Assembly: GCF_021648885.1 (NCBI RefSeq)
Contig: NZ_JAKJHZ010000001.1
Span: 62,001-126,000, forward strand
DNA from: Nocardioides potassii
GTDB lineage: Bacteria > Actinomycetota > Actinomycetes > Propionibacteriales > Nocardioidaceae
Direction of reading: 5' to 3'
Length of the DNA: 64,000 nucleotides
The notes under the pieces were generated by a model, which worked only from the letters and a program-made list of their open reading frames with translations, was not told where the DNA came from and ran no database searches. A program made the position numbers and the translations under genes. This document shows positions 33,569-41,171 of the stretch, in pieces (positions within the stretch are counted from its first letter, which is position 1; every line of letters starts with the position of its first letter).

Positions 33569-35032
33569 TCAGGGGCCGACGGTCGCGCGCGGGGCGTCGC
33601 TGAAGGCGTGCTTCGGCGCGGCCAGCAGCGCGAGCGCGGCGAGGAACGACGCCCCGGCGCAGACGGCCCACACCGTGAGGTAGCCGCTGAGTGGCGCCAC
33701 CTTCTTGGCGGTGGCCTCGAGCGAGCCGGTCGCCGTCAGGGCGATGGCGAAGATCGCCGACGCGATCGCGCCGCCGACCGTCTTGGTGCCGTTGGTCATC
33801 CCGGTGGCGATCCCGGTGCGCTCGGGCGGAGCGGCGGCGGCCGCCGCCGCAGGCAGCGCGGCGACGAGGGCGCCCGAGCCCAGGCCGGCGATCGCCATGT
33901 TGACCAGCGCCTGCCAGGTGTGGTCGTGGAACGGCAGCCACAGCAGGTAGCCGACGCCGACCAGGCAGCAGGCGACGACGAGCGCACGTCGTACGCCGCC
34001 GAGGAGCCGCGTCGTCAGCGGCAGGGTGAAGGCGCCGATCGCGAGCGTGACGACGTAGAGCCCGATGAGGGTGGAGATGAAGGCCGAGTCGGCACCGAGG
34101 CCGTAGCCGCGCACGGCCGGGTCGGCCTGGGCGTAGGTGGACAGCGGGATCTGACCGCCGAGCACGGGGACGCCGAAGAGGAAGGCCGTGAGCTGCACCG
34201 GCCACTGGGCCGAGCTGGAGAACAGCCGCACGTCGACGATCGGCTCGGGGTGGCGCTGCTCGAAGCGCCAGAAGGCGGCGAAGACGGCGAACGAGACCAG
34301 GATGGTCAGCCAGCCGAGCACGTTGCCGCCACCGTCGAGGCGCAGCCACACCAGTCCGCCCATCAGCACGCCGAGCGCGACGGTGATGAGCCCGAGGCCA
34401 CCCCAGTCGATGCCGCCGGTGTCGTCGCCGGGAGCCTGCTCGATGCCGACCAGGATGACGAAGAAGACGGCCGTGACGACGACGGCGGGCAGCGCGAGCA
34501 GGACGTTCATGTCCAGTGAGTCGACGAGCAGTCCGCTGGTCAGCGCGCCCACGATGACCGCCAGCTCGAGCGAGCCGACCAGGATCGCGGCCCCGCGACG
34601 GGTCAGCAGCTCCTGGCGCCCCGAGTCGCGCGTGCGGCGGTGGATGATCGCGATCTCCAGCGGCAGCCAGACGACGTACGCGCCCTGGATCGCCCACCCG
34701 ACGAGGAAGCTGGTGAAGCCCGGCGCGAAGGCCAGCCACCACGAGCCGAGCGCGGTGACGGCGGTCGAGATCAGCAGCACCTTCTTGTGGCCGATGAGGT
34801 CACCGAGCCGCGCGAGCAGCGGGATGCAGAGCGCGCTGACGATCAGCTGAGCGGCCTCGAACCAGTTGGTGTCGCCCTCGTGGATCGAGAGGTGCTCGGC
34901 GATCTGCGGGTAGATCGGCGTGTAGTAGCCCTGCAGGATGCCGCTGGCGAACTCGACGAGGACGAGGAAGCCGACGATGGCCGCGAGCCCCTTCACCGCG
35001 GTCGGGGCTGCGGGCCTGGCAGTGGTGCTCAT
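33569..35032 (-). CDS. MFS transporter, DHA2-like
   Basis: A 487-residue membrane protein with about fourteen hydrophobic segments, the number typical of the DHA2 drug/H+ antiporter family, and motif A in LARLGDLIGHKKVLLIS near residue 70. The substrate is unknown. Its ATG overlaps the stop of the M20 peptidase gene (ATGA), so export or uptake may be tied to a peptide or acylated amino acid handled by that enzyme. Confidence 0.87.
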   Translation of the reverse strand: MSTTARPAAPTAVKGLAAIVGFLVLVEFASGILQGYYTPIYPQIAEHLSIHEGDTNWFEAAQLIVSALCIPLLARLGDLIGHKKVLLISTAVTALGSWWLAFAPGFTSFLVGWAIQGAYVVWLPLEIAIIHRRTRDSGRQELLTRRGAAILVGSLELAVIVGALTSGLLVDSLDMNVLLALPAVVVTAVFFVILVGIEQAPGDDTGGIDWGGLGLITVALGVLMGGLVWLRLDGGGNVLGWLTILVSFAVFAAFWRFEQRHPEPIVDVRLFSSSAQWPVQLTAFLFGVPVLGGQIPLSTYAQADPAVRGYGLGADSAFISTLIGLYVVTLAIGAFTLPLTTRLLGGVRRALVVACCLVGVGYLLWLPFHDHTWQALVNMAIAGLGSGALVAALPAAAAAAAPPERTGIATGMTNGTKTVGGAIASAIFAIALTATGSLEATAKKVAPLSGYLTVWAVCAGASFLAALALLAAPKHAFSDAPRATVGP

Positions 35033-36375
35033 GAGGGAAGCCTCTCGATCAGCAGCTGGTACCAGCGGGCTCCGTCGACGAGGTCGGCGACGCCGATGTG
35101 CTCGTCGTAGGAGTGGATCGCCTGGCGCTGGGCCTTGGTCATCCGGAAGGGCGCGAAGCGGTAGACGTGCTCGCTGATGGCGGTGAAGTGGCGCGAGTCG
35201 GTGGCCGCCATCATCACGTAGGGCGTGGAGACCGCGTCGGGGAAGACTTCGGAGATGCACGACTCGAGCAGCTCGAAGGCTTCGTCCATCGGCGAGATCG
35301 GGGACGGCTCGCCGGACTCGATGACGTCGATGCGGACCGAGTCGTCGGCGATCGCCTTGCGGACGTGCTCGACGACCCCGGCGACCGTGTCGCCCACCAT
35401 CACGCGGATGTTGAGCCCGGCCTTCGCGGTCGAGGCGATCACGTTGAGCGCAGGTGATCCGCTGAGCGTGGTGGCCGCGACCGTCGTACGCGTCATGGCT
35501 GCGGCCTCCGGGCCGGCCGCGAGGAGGGCGCGGGTGACGACCGGCGCGAGCTGGTCGGCGCGGCCCAGCAGCGGTCGCAGGGGGAGGGGCACGTGCGGTG
35601 CGATCCGGCGCATCAGCTCGAGGGTCGGAGCGGGGGCCGAGGCAGGGAACGGCGACTTCTCGATCCGCAGGATGGCCCGGGCGATCCGCGCGGTCGGGCC
35701 GTTCCTCGCCGGGGTGGAGGCATGTCCGCCGCGGCCCTCCGCGACGAGCTCGAGGGAGGTGGTGCCCTTCTCGGTGACCCCGATGACGCCGAGCGGCGGC
35801 TTCACGCCGGGGAAGGCGCCGCCGGCGATCGCGCCGCCCTCGTCGACGACGAGCCACGGGGTGACGCCGCGCTCGCGGAGCACCTCCACCGCCTCCGGGG
35901 CGGCGGTGCCGCTGACCTCCTCGTCGCAGCCGAACGACAGCCACACGTCCTGGGCCGGGACGTGGCCGGCCTCGAGCAACGACTCGACCGCCTCGCAGAT
36001 CGCGGCCACGCACCCCTTGTCGTCGAGGGTGCCGCGCCCCCAGATCGCCGGTCCGCTGGGGGAGTCGTGGATCTCCCCGCCGAAGGCGTCGTGCTGCCAC
36101 GGAGCCTCCGCGTCGACGGGTACGACGTCGAGGTGGGCCATCAGCACGACCGGCCGGTCGGCGCTGGCGCCCGGCCAGTTGAGGAGCAGCCCGTGGGTCC
36201 CGACGACCGTGAGCGTCAGGCGCTCGTGGAGGAGGGGGAAGTGGTCCTTCAGCTCGGCGAGCAGCCGGTCGAACGCCTCCGCGTCGACCCGGCTCGGGTC
36301 GCGGTCGGAGACGGTCGGGATGCGGACGAGGGCCTGCAGCGCGGTGACCACCCGGTCGGAGGCGTGGTCGGTCAT
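35029..36375 (-). CDS. M20-family carboxypeptidase
   Basis: A 448-residue zinc exopeptidase of the M20 (CPS1/ArgE/DapE) group. Metal and catalytic motifs are LMAHLDVVPVDAE near residue 82, GRGTLDDKG near 113, and CDEEVSG near 148, with the dimerisation domain at about 190-310. It has no signal peptide and acts in the cytosol. The stop overlaps the ATG of an MFS transporter. Substrate: probably a dipeptide or N-acyl amino acid. Confidence 0.9.
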   Translation of the reverse strand: MTDHASDRVVTALQALVRIPTVSDRDPSRVDAEAFDRLLAELKDHFPLLHERLTLTVVGTHGLLLNWPGASADRPVVLMAHLDVVPVDAEAPWQHDAFGGEIHDSPSGPAIWGRGTLDDKGCVAAICEAVESLLEAGHVPAQDVWLSFGCDEEVSGTAAPEAVEVLRERGVTPWLVVDEGGAIAGGAFPGVKPPLGVIGVTEKGTTSLELVAEGRGGHASTPARNGPTARIARAILRIEKSPFPASAPAPTLELMRRIAPHVPLPLRPLLGRADQLAPVVTRALLAAGPEAAAMTRTTVAATTLSGSPALNVIASTAKAGLNIRVMVGDTVAGVVEHVRKAIADDSVRIDVIESGEPSPISPMDEAFELLESCISEVFPDAVSTPYVMMAATDSRHFTAISEHVYRFAPFRMTKAQRQAIHSYDEHIGVADLVDGARWYQLLIERLPS

Positions 36376-36417
36376 GCGCTGACCGTAGTGCCTCGAGGGA
36401 CTCTCGTCAGGCGGGCG

Positions 36418-37032
36418 TCAGGCTTCCCAGCGTCCCCGGTGCACCACGTCGTGACGTCGGGCGCGCCGGGCCGGGGAGCCGGCGGATCCGGTGTCCTCGG
36501 CACGGTGGCCCACGGTGATCGCGCCGACCGGCGTGTGGTCCGCGGGGATGCTGAAGGCGGCCCGGAGGTCGTCGACGTAGTCCGCCGGCACACCGAAGAA
36601 GCAGGCGCCCAGGCCCTCGTCGACGGCCGTCTGCAGGATCAGCAGGGACGCCATGCCGGTGTCGACGTACCAGTACGGCACGGCCCACCTGTCCTCGCTG
36701 CGGTCGGTCCAGCCCTTGTCCGGCTCGGCGTAGCGGTCGAGGTAGGCGTCCTTGCAGGCGAGCGGGACGATGATCACCGGAGCGGTCCGCATGCCCTCCA
36801 GCCACGCGTTGGGCCGGGAGTGGGCGCCGTTGGACCGAGCGCCGGTCGCCCACCAGAAGAGGTCCACGTCGGTCGGCGTGTCCAGGACGAGGAACGCCCA
36901 TCCCTGGCTGAAGCCCGCGTTGGGCGCGCGCTGGGCGTGCTCGACCATCCGGTCGACGGCGGCGGGGTCCACCGGCTCGGACGAGTAGCGGCGCACCATC
37001 CGCCGACGGCGTACGACGTCACGGAACTCCAT
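36418..37032 (-). CDS. Nitroreductase-family protein
   Basis: A 204-residue FMN-dependent oxidoreductase. RRRRMVRRYSSEPVD at the start binds the FMN phosphate, RAPNAGFSQGW the second site, and DEGLGACFFGVP is the late conserved loop. Substrates may be quinones, nitro compounds or reduced cofactors. Its promoter faces that of the histidine operon, and a 16-base palindrome at 37076-37091 lies 44 bases before its start. Confidence 0.88.
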   Translation of the reverse strand: MEFRDVVRRRRMVRRYSSEPVDPAAVDRMVEHAQRAPNAGFSQGWAFLVLDTPTDVDLFWWATGARSNGAHSRPNAWLEGMRTAPVIIVPLACKDAYLDRYAEPDKGWTDRSEDRWAVPYWYVDTGMASLLILQTAVDEGLGACFFGVPADYVDDLRAAFSIPADHTPVGAITVGHRAEDTGSAGSPARRARRHDVVHRGRWEA

Positions 37033-37075
37033 CGGGCCATCATCACGGGTGTTCCTCACGCGTTTCCCTGACGGG

Positions 37076-37091
37076 GACCGAAGATTCGGTC
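37076..37091. promoter_or_regulatory. 16-bp palindrome GACCGAA-GA-TTCGGTC
   Basis: Perfect seven-base arms around GA, in the divergent region between the nitroreductase gene and the histidine operon. Size and position fit a dimeric repressor such as a TetR or MarR type. It differs from the hut element just downstream, so it probably controls the nitroreductase. Confidence 0.5.
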
Positions 37092-37132
37092 TTGATCGCC
37101 GGTCGAGCAACCCGCGAGGACGTCGGGCGAGG

Positions 37133-37148
37133 GTCTGGGATCCGAGAC
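37133..37148. promoter_or_regulatory. Putative hut operator, hutF/hutI operon copy (GTCT-N8-AGAC)
   Basis: GTCT, an eight-base spacer, AGAC. It ends 54 bases before the ATG of the M20 amidohydrolase, the first gene of the operon. It matches the hutH and hutU copies in arms, spacer length and distance. Confidence 0.75.
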
Positions 37149-37202
37149 GACTTGCCGGGCGCGTGCGTTGACCGCGTGGTGGGACTTCGATGGACTGCGG
37201 GC

Positions 37203-38408
37203 ATGGCGGCCGACGACTTCGAGGCGATGTGGCGCGACCTCGTGCCGGTGGGCCGGTCGGCCTCGTCCGGCGGCTACTTCCGCCAGCCCTGGGGGGCCGC
37301 CGAGGTCGAGCTGCGGACGTGGTTCGCCGAGCAGTGCGCCGCCCGGGGGCTGACCGTCGAGACCGACGGCATCGGCAACCAGGTCGCCTGGTGGGGCGAT
37401 GGTGACCAGGGGGTGCTCACCGGCTCGCACCTCGACTCGGTCCTCGACGGCGGTGCGTACGACGGCCCGCTGGGCGTCGTGTCCGCCCTGGCGGCCCTCG
37501 ACACCCTGCGCGCCCGCGGCGTCGTCGCGGACCGGCCGATCGGGATCGGCGTGTTCGTGGAGGAGGAGGGCTCGCGGTTCGGCCGGGCCTGCCTGGGGTC
37601 GCGGCTGGTGACCGGCGCGACCACGTGGGACGACGCGCGCGGGCTGCGCGACCGCGACGGCGTCTTCCTCGCCGACGCCGTCGCCGCCTCGGGGCTCGAC
37701 CCGTCGCGCGGACTGCTGGACCTCGAGCGGGTCGGGACGTTCGTCGAGCTGCACGTCGAGCAGGGCCGCGACCTGGTCGACCGCGGCGTCGCGGTCGGCC
37801 TGGCGAGCGAGATCTGGCCGCACGGTCGCTGGCGCTTCGACTTCGCCGGCCAGGCCAACCACGCCGGCACCACGCGCATGGAGGACCGGCACGACCCGAT
37901 GCTCACCTTCGCGATGACCGCGCTCGCCGCCAACAAGCAGGCCCGCCTCTCCGGCCAGCGCGCCACCTTCGGCCGGGTGCAGGTCGAGCCCAACGGCACC
38001 AACGCGGTCCCGTCGCTGGTGACCGCCTGGCTCGACGCGCGCGCGTCCTCCGACGACGAGCTCGCCGCGCTCGTCGACCAGGTCGAGCGGCAGGGCACCG
38101 ACCGCGCCGGTCGCGACGGGACGTCGCTCGTGGTGACCCCCGAGTCGGTGTCCGGATCGGTCGCCTTCGCCCCCGACCTCGCCGCCCGCCTCGCCGGGCT
38201 CGGGGACTGGCCGGTCGTCCCGACGCAGGCGGGCCACGACGCGGGCATCCTGTCCGACGCCGGCATCCCGACCGCGATGGTCTTCGTCCGCAACCCGACC
38301 GGCGTCTCGCACTCGCCCGACGAGCACGCCGAGACCGCCGACTGCCTCGCCGGCGTGGAGGCCCTCGCCGACGTGCTCGCGGAGCTGACCGGGCCCGCCC
38401 AGCCATGA
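37203..38408 (+). CDS. M20 amidohydrolase (allantoate-amidohydrolase-like), probable HutG substitute
   Basis: A 401-residue enzyme of the allantoate/N-carbamoyl-amino-acid amidohydrolase group. Metal-binding motifs are TGSHLDSVLDGGAYDGPLG near residue 72, VEEEGSRFG near 119 and LHVEQG near 180, with the late HSPDEHAE near 380. These enzymes open C-N bonds of N-acyl or carbamoyl groups. The ATGA overlap with hutF and hut-type control site suggest it hydrolyses N-formylglutamate (or formiminoglutamate) in place of HutG, which is absent. The start fits the common spacing to the hut site. Confidence 0.85.
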   Translation: MAADDFEAMWRDLVPVGRSASSGGYFRQPWGAAEVELRTWFAEQCAARGLTVETDGIGNQVAWWGDGDQGVLTGSHLDSVLDGGAYDGPLGVVSALAALDTLRARGVVADRPIGIGVFVEEEGSRFGRACLGSRLVTGATTWDDARGLRDRDGVFLADAVAASGLDPSRGLLDLERVGTFVELHVEQGRDLVDRGVAVGLASEIWPHGRWRFDFAGQANHAGTTRMEDRHDPMLTFAMTALAANKQARLSGQRATFGRVQVEPNGTNAVPSLVTAWLDARASSDDELAALVDQVERQGTDRAGRDGTSLVVTPESVSGSVAFAPDLAARLAGLGDWPVVPTQAGHDAGILSDAGIPTAMVFVRNPTGVSHSPDEHAETADCLAGVEALADVLAELTGPAQP

Positions 38409-39730
38409 CGGCGTACCTCCTCGAGCACGCCTGGCTGCCGTCGGAGACGGGGGGTCGCTTCGCCGACGACGTGCTGGTCGAGGTCGAGGGCGGTCGCTTC
38501 ACGGCGGTGACGCCCGACGCCGACCCGCCGCGCGCCGTCCCCGTTCGCGGGCTGGTCGTGCCCGGCCTGGCCAACACCCACAGCCACGCCTTCCACCGCG
38601 CACTGCGCGGGCGCACCCAGCGCGAGCGCGGGACGTTCTGGACCTGGCGCGACCAGATGTACGACGTCGCCGCGCGGCTCGACCCGGACACCTACCTCGC
38701 CCTCGCGCGGGCGACGTACCGCGAGATGGCGGCCGCCGGGATCACCAGCGTCGGGGAGTTCCACTACCTGCACCACCAGTCCGACGGCACCCCCTACGCC
38801 GACCCCAACGAGATGGGTCTCGCACTCGTGCACGCGGCACACGAGGCCGGCATCCGGATCACGCTGCTCGACACGCTCTACCTCTCCTCGGGCTTCGGCG
38901 CTGCGCCCGAGGGCGCGCAGGTCCGCTACAGCGACGGATCGGCGGACGCGTGGGCCGAGCGGGTGGACGCGCTCGCGCCGATCGGCGGCAGCACGGTGGG
39001 TGCGGCGGTCCACTCCGTGCGCGCGGTCCCCCAGGACGCCCTCGACGTCGTGGCCGGCTGGGTCGGCGACCGCCCGCTGCACGTGCACCTCTCCGAGCAG
39101 GTCGCCGAGAACGACGCCTGCCTCGAGGCGTACGGCGTCACCCCGGCGCGGCTGCTCGCCGACCACGGCCTGCTCCGCCCGACGACGTCGCTCGTGCACG
39201 CCACCCACCTCGGTGACGACGACGTCGCGCTGATCGGCGGGGCCGGGTGCTACGCGTCGTTCTGCCCGACCACGGAGCGCGACCTCGGTGACGGCATCGG
39301 CCCCTCGCGACGCTTGCGCGACGCCGGTGCCCGGCTGACGCTCGGCTCCGACAGCCACGCGGTGATCGACCCCTTCGAGGAGATGCGCGCGGTCGAGCTC
39401 GACGAGCGCCTCGCCTCGCAGCAGCGCGGTCACTGGACGGCGCGCGAGCTGCTCACGGCTGCCACCGCCGACGGCCATGCATCCCTCGGCTGGGACGACG
39501 CGGGCGAGATCGCCGTCGGGCAGCGGGCCGACCTGGTCGTCCTCGACCCGGCGTCGCCGCGTACTGCGGGCACCGGCCGCGACGAGAACAGCGTCGTCTT
39601 CGCGGCCACCGCCGAGGACGTACGACGGGTCATGGCCGACGGCCGGTGGATCGTCGACGACGGCGACCGGGCGGCGATCGGGCGCGAGCTGGACGAGGTC
39701 GTCGAGCGCATCTGGAGGGATCACACGTGA
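38405..39730 (+). CDS. hutF: Formimidoylglutamate deiminase
   Basis: A 441-residue amidohydrolase-superfamily enzyme. HutF removes ammonia from N-formimino-L-glutamate, giving N-formyl-L-glutamate. Metal ligands are in [13 protein letters not shown] near residue 58 (HxH), PLHVHLSEQ near 223, LVHATHL near 264 and GSDSHAV near 318. [19 protein letters not shown] is a HutF-specific block. The start overlaps the M20 gene by four bases and its stop overlaps the hutI GTG, so the operon is tightly coupled. Confidence 0.94.
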   Translation: MTAYLLEHAWLPSETGGRFADDVLVEVEGGRFTAVTPDADPPRAVPVRGLVVPGLANTHSHAFHRALRGRTQRERGTFWTWRDQMYDVAARLDPDTYLALARATYREMAAAGITSVGEFHYLHHQSDGTPYADPNEMGLALVHAAHEAGIRITLLDTLYLSSGFGAAPEGAQVRYSDGSADAWAERVDALAPIGGSTVGAAVHSVRAVPQDALDVVAGWVGDRPLHVHLSEQVAENDACLEAYGVTPARLLADHGLLRPTTSLVHATHLGDDDVALIGGAGCYASFCPTTERDLGDGIGPSRRLRDAGARLTLGSDSHAVIDPFEEMRAVELDERLASQQRGHWTARELLTAATADGHASLGWDDAGEIAVGQRADLVVLDPASPRTAGTGRDENSVVFAATAEDVRRVMADGRWIVDDGDRAAIGRELDEVVERIWRDHT

Positions 39731-40890
39731 CGACCACAGTCATCACCCGCATCGGCGAGCTCGTCACCAACGACCCGGAGCGTGAGGGCCTTCTCGGCCT
39801 CGTCCACGACGCGGCCGTCGTGCTCGACGGCGCCACGGTCGCGTGGGTCGGGCCCGCTGCCGACGCGCCCGCCGCCGACGCGCAGGTCGACGCCGGCGGT
39901 CGGGCCGTCATCCCGGGCTTCGTCGACAGCCACAGCCACCTCGTCTTCGCCGGTGACCGCTCGGCGGAGTTCGAGGCGCGGATGACGGGGCAGCCCTACA
40001 CCGCGGGTGGGATCCGCACGACGGTCGCGCGCACGCGGGCGGCCTCCGACGACCAGCTCACCTCCCACGTCGCCCGGCTCGTCGCCGAGATGCGCGCCCA
40101 GGGCACCACGACGCTGGAGATCAAGAGCGGCTACGGCCTGTCGGTCCACGACGAGGCGCGCAGCCTCGCGGTCGCTCGGCAGTTCACCGAGGAGACGACG
40201 TTCCTCGGCGCCCACGTCGTACCGGCCGACACCTCCCCGGAGGACTACGTCGAGCTGGTCACCGGTCCGATGCTGGAGGCGGCGGCGCCGCACGCCCGCT
40301 GGATCGACGTCTTCTGCGAGGACGGCGCCTTCGACGTCGACCAGGCGCGGGCCGTCCTCGCGGCGGGGGCCGACAGCGGCCTGCGTGGACGGCTCCACGC
40401 CAACCAGCTGACGTACGGCGGCGGGGTCCGGCTGGCCTGCGAGCTCGGCCTGGTCGCCGTCGACCACTGCACCTTCCTCAGCGACGCCGACGTCGCGGCG
40501 CTCAGCGAGTCGGGCACCATCGCGACGCTCCTGCCGGGCGTCGAGTTCTCCACCCGCCAGCCCTACCCGGACGCGCGCGGCCTCATCGACGCCGGCGTAC
40601 GGGTCGCGCTCGCCAGCGACTGCAACCCCGGCTCGTGCTTCACCTCCTCGATGGCGCTCTGCATTGCGCTCGCGGTCCGGGAGATGCGGATGAGCCCGGC
40701 CGAGGCGCTGCACGCCGCCACCGCGACCGGCGCCGCAGCCCTCGACCGCGACGACGTCGGCGTGCTCGCCCCGGGCAAGGCCGCCGACCTCGTGCTCCTC
40801 GAGGCACCGTCCTACGTCCACCTCGCCTACCGCCCCGGCGTCCCGCTCGTCGCGGGCGTCTGGCAGGGCGGCCGCCCCGGACTGGGGTAG
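39727..40890 (+). CDS. hutI: Imidazolonepropionase
   Basis: A 387-residue amidohydrolase that opens the ring of 4-imidazolone-5-propionate to give N-formimino-L-glutamate. Metal-binding residues are in [14 protein letters not shown] near residue 69, FLGAHVVP near 159, RLHANQLT near 222 and [11 protein letters not shown] near 298. The ERxxEFEARM-type segment ([10 protein letters not shown]) is family-specific. The GTG start overlaps the hutF stop. A hairpin at 40897 follows six bases after the stop and probably ends the operon. Confidence 0.95.
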   Translation: MTTTVITRIGELVTNDPEREGLLGLVHDAAVVLDGATVAWVGPAADAPAADAQVDAGGRAVIPGFVDSHSHLVFAGDRSAEFEARMTGQPYTAGGIRTTVARTRAASDDQLTSHVARLVAEMRAQGTTTLEIKSGYGLSVHDEARSLAVARQFTEETTFLGAHVVPADTSPEDYVELVTGPMLEAAAPHARWIDVFCEDGAFDVDQARAVLAAGADSGLRGRLHANQLTYGGGVRLACELGLVAVDHCTFLSDADVAALSESGTIATLLPGVEFSTRQPYPDARGLIDAGVRVALASDCNPGSCFTSSMALCIALAVREMRMSPAEALHAATATGAAALDRDDVGVLAPGKAADLVLLEAPSYVHLAYRPGVPLVAGVWQGGRPGLG

Positions 40891-40896
40891 TCCGCA

Positions 40897-40946
40897 CCTA
40901 CCTCAGACGACGCTCGTACCCCGCCCGCGCACCCGTCTGAGGTAGG
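40897..40946. terminator. Hairpin after hutI
   Basis: A perfect 13-bp stem, CCTACCTCAGACG at 40897-40909 with its complement at 40934-40946, around a 24-base loop. It should end the hut operon. Its right arm can also pair with a third copy of the left arm at 40985-40994, so it may be part of a switch for the next genes. Confidence 0.75.
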
Positions 40947-40994
40947 CGATCACGCGGAGATAGGGCACGTGCCCGATGCCCGCCCCTACCTCAG
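40937..40994 (+). promoter_or_regulatory. Alternative hairpin and palindrome upstream of the 39-residue leader ORF
   Basis: CTGAGGTAGG at 40937-40946 can pair with CCTACCTCAG at 40985-40994. The loop between holds a perfect 12-bp palindrome GGGCACGTGCCC at 40963-40974. This pairing excludes the hutI terminator stem, giving two mutually exclusive structures. The element could be an attenuator or simply a set of operator repeats. Confidence 0.5.
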
Positions 40995-41051
40995 CGGACG
41001 AATCTCTTCCCACCGGCCCACCACGGGGCCGGACGAGAAGAGGAGAAGCAC

Positions 41052-41171
41052 ATGTTCACCACCGACAGCTTCCTGGGTGCTGAGGTCAAGTACCGACAGG
41101 ACAAGGTCCGCCAGGACTACAGGGCCCGCCGATGGGTCCGCCGCAACGTCGTCACGACGAACGAGAAGTGA
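41052..41171 (+). CDS. 39-residue basic leader-type peptide
   Basis: A short ORF of 39 residues, rich in Arg, Lys and Tyr (KYRQDKVRQDYRARRWVRR). A good ribosome site (AGGAGAAG) lies a few bases before the ATG. Its TGA overlaps a GTG (GTGA) that is the likely start of the large LAL regulator, so translation of the regulator may depend on this ORF. The arrangement looks like a leader peptide but it could be a protein in its own right. I do not recognise homologs. Confidence 0.6.
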   Translation: MFTTDSFLGAEVKYRQDKVRQDYRARRWVRRNVVTTNEK

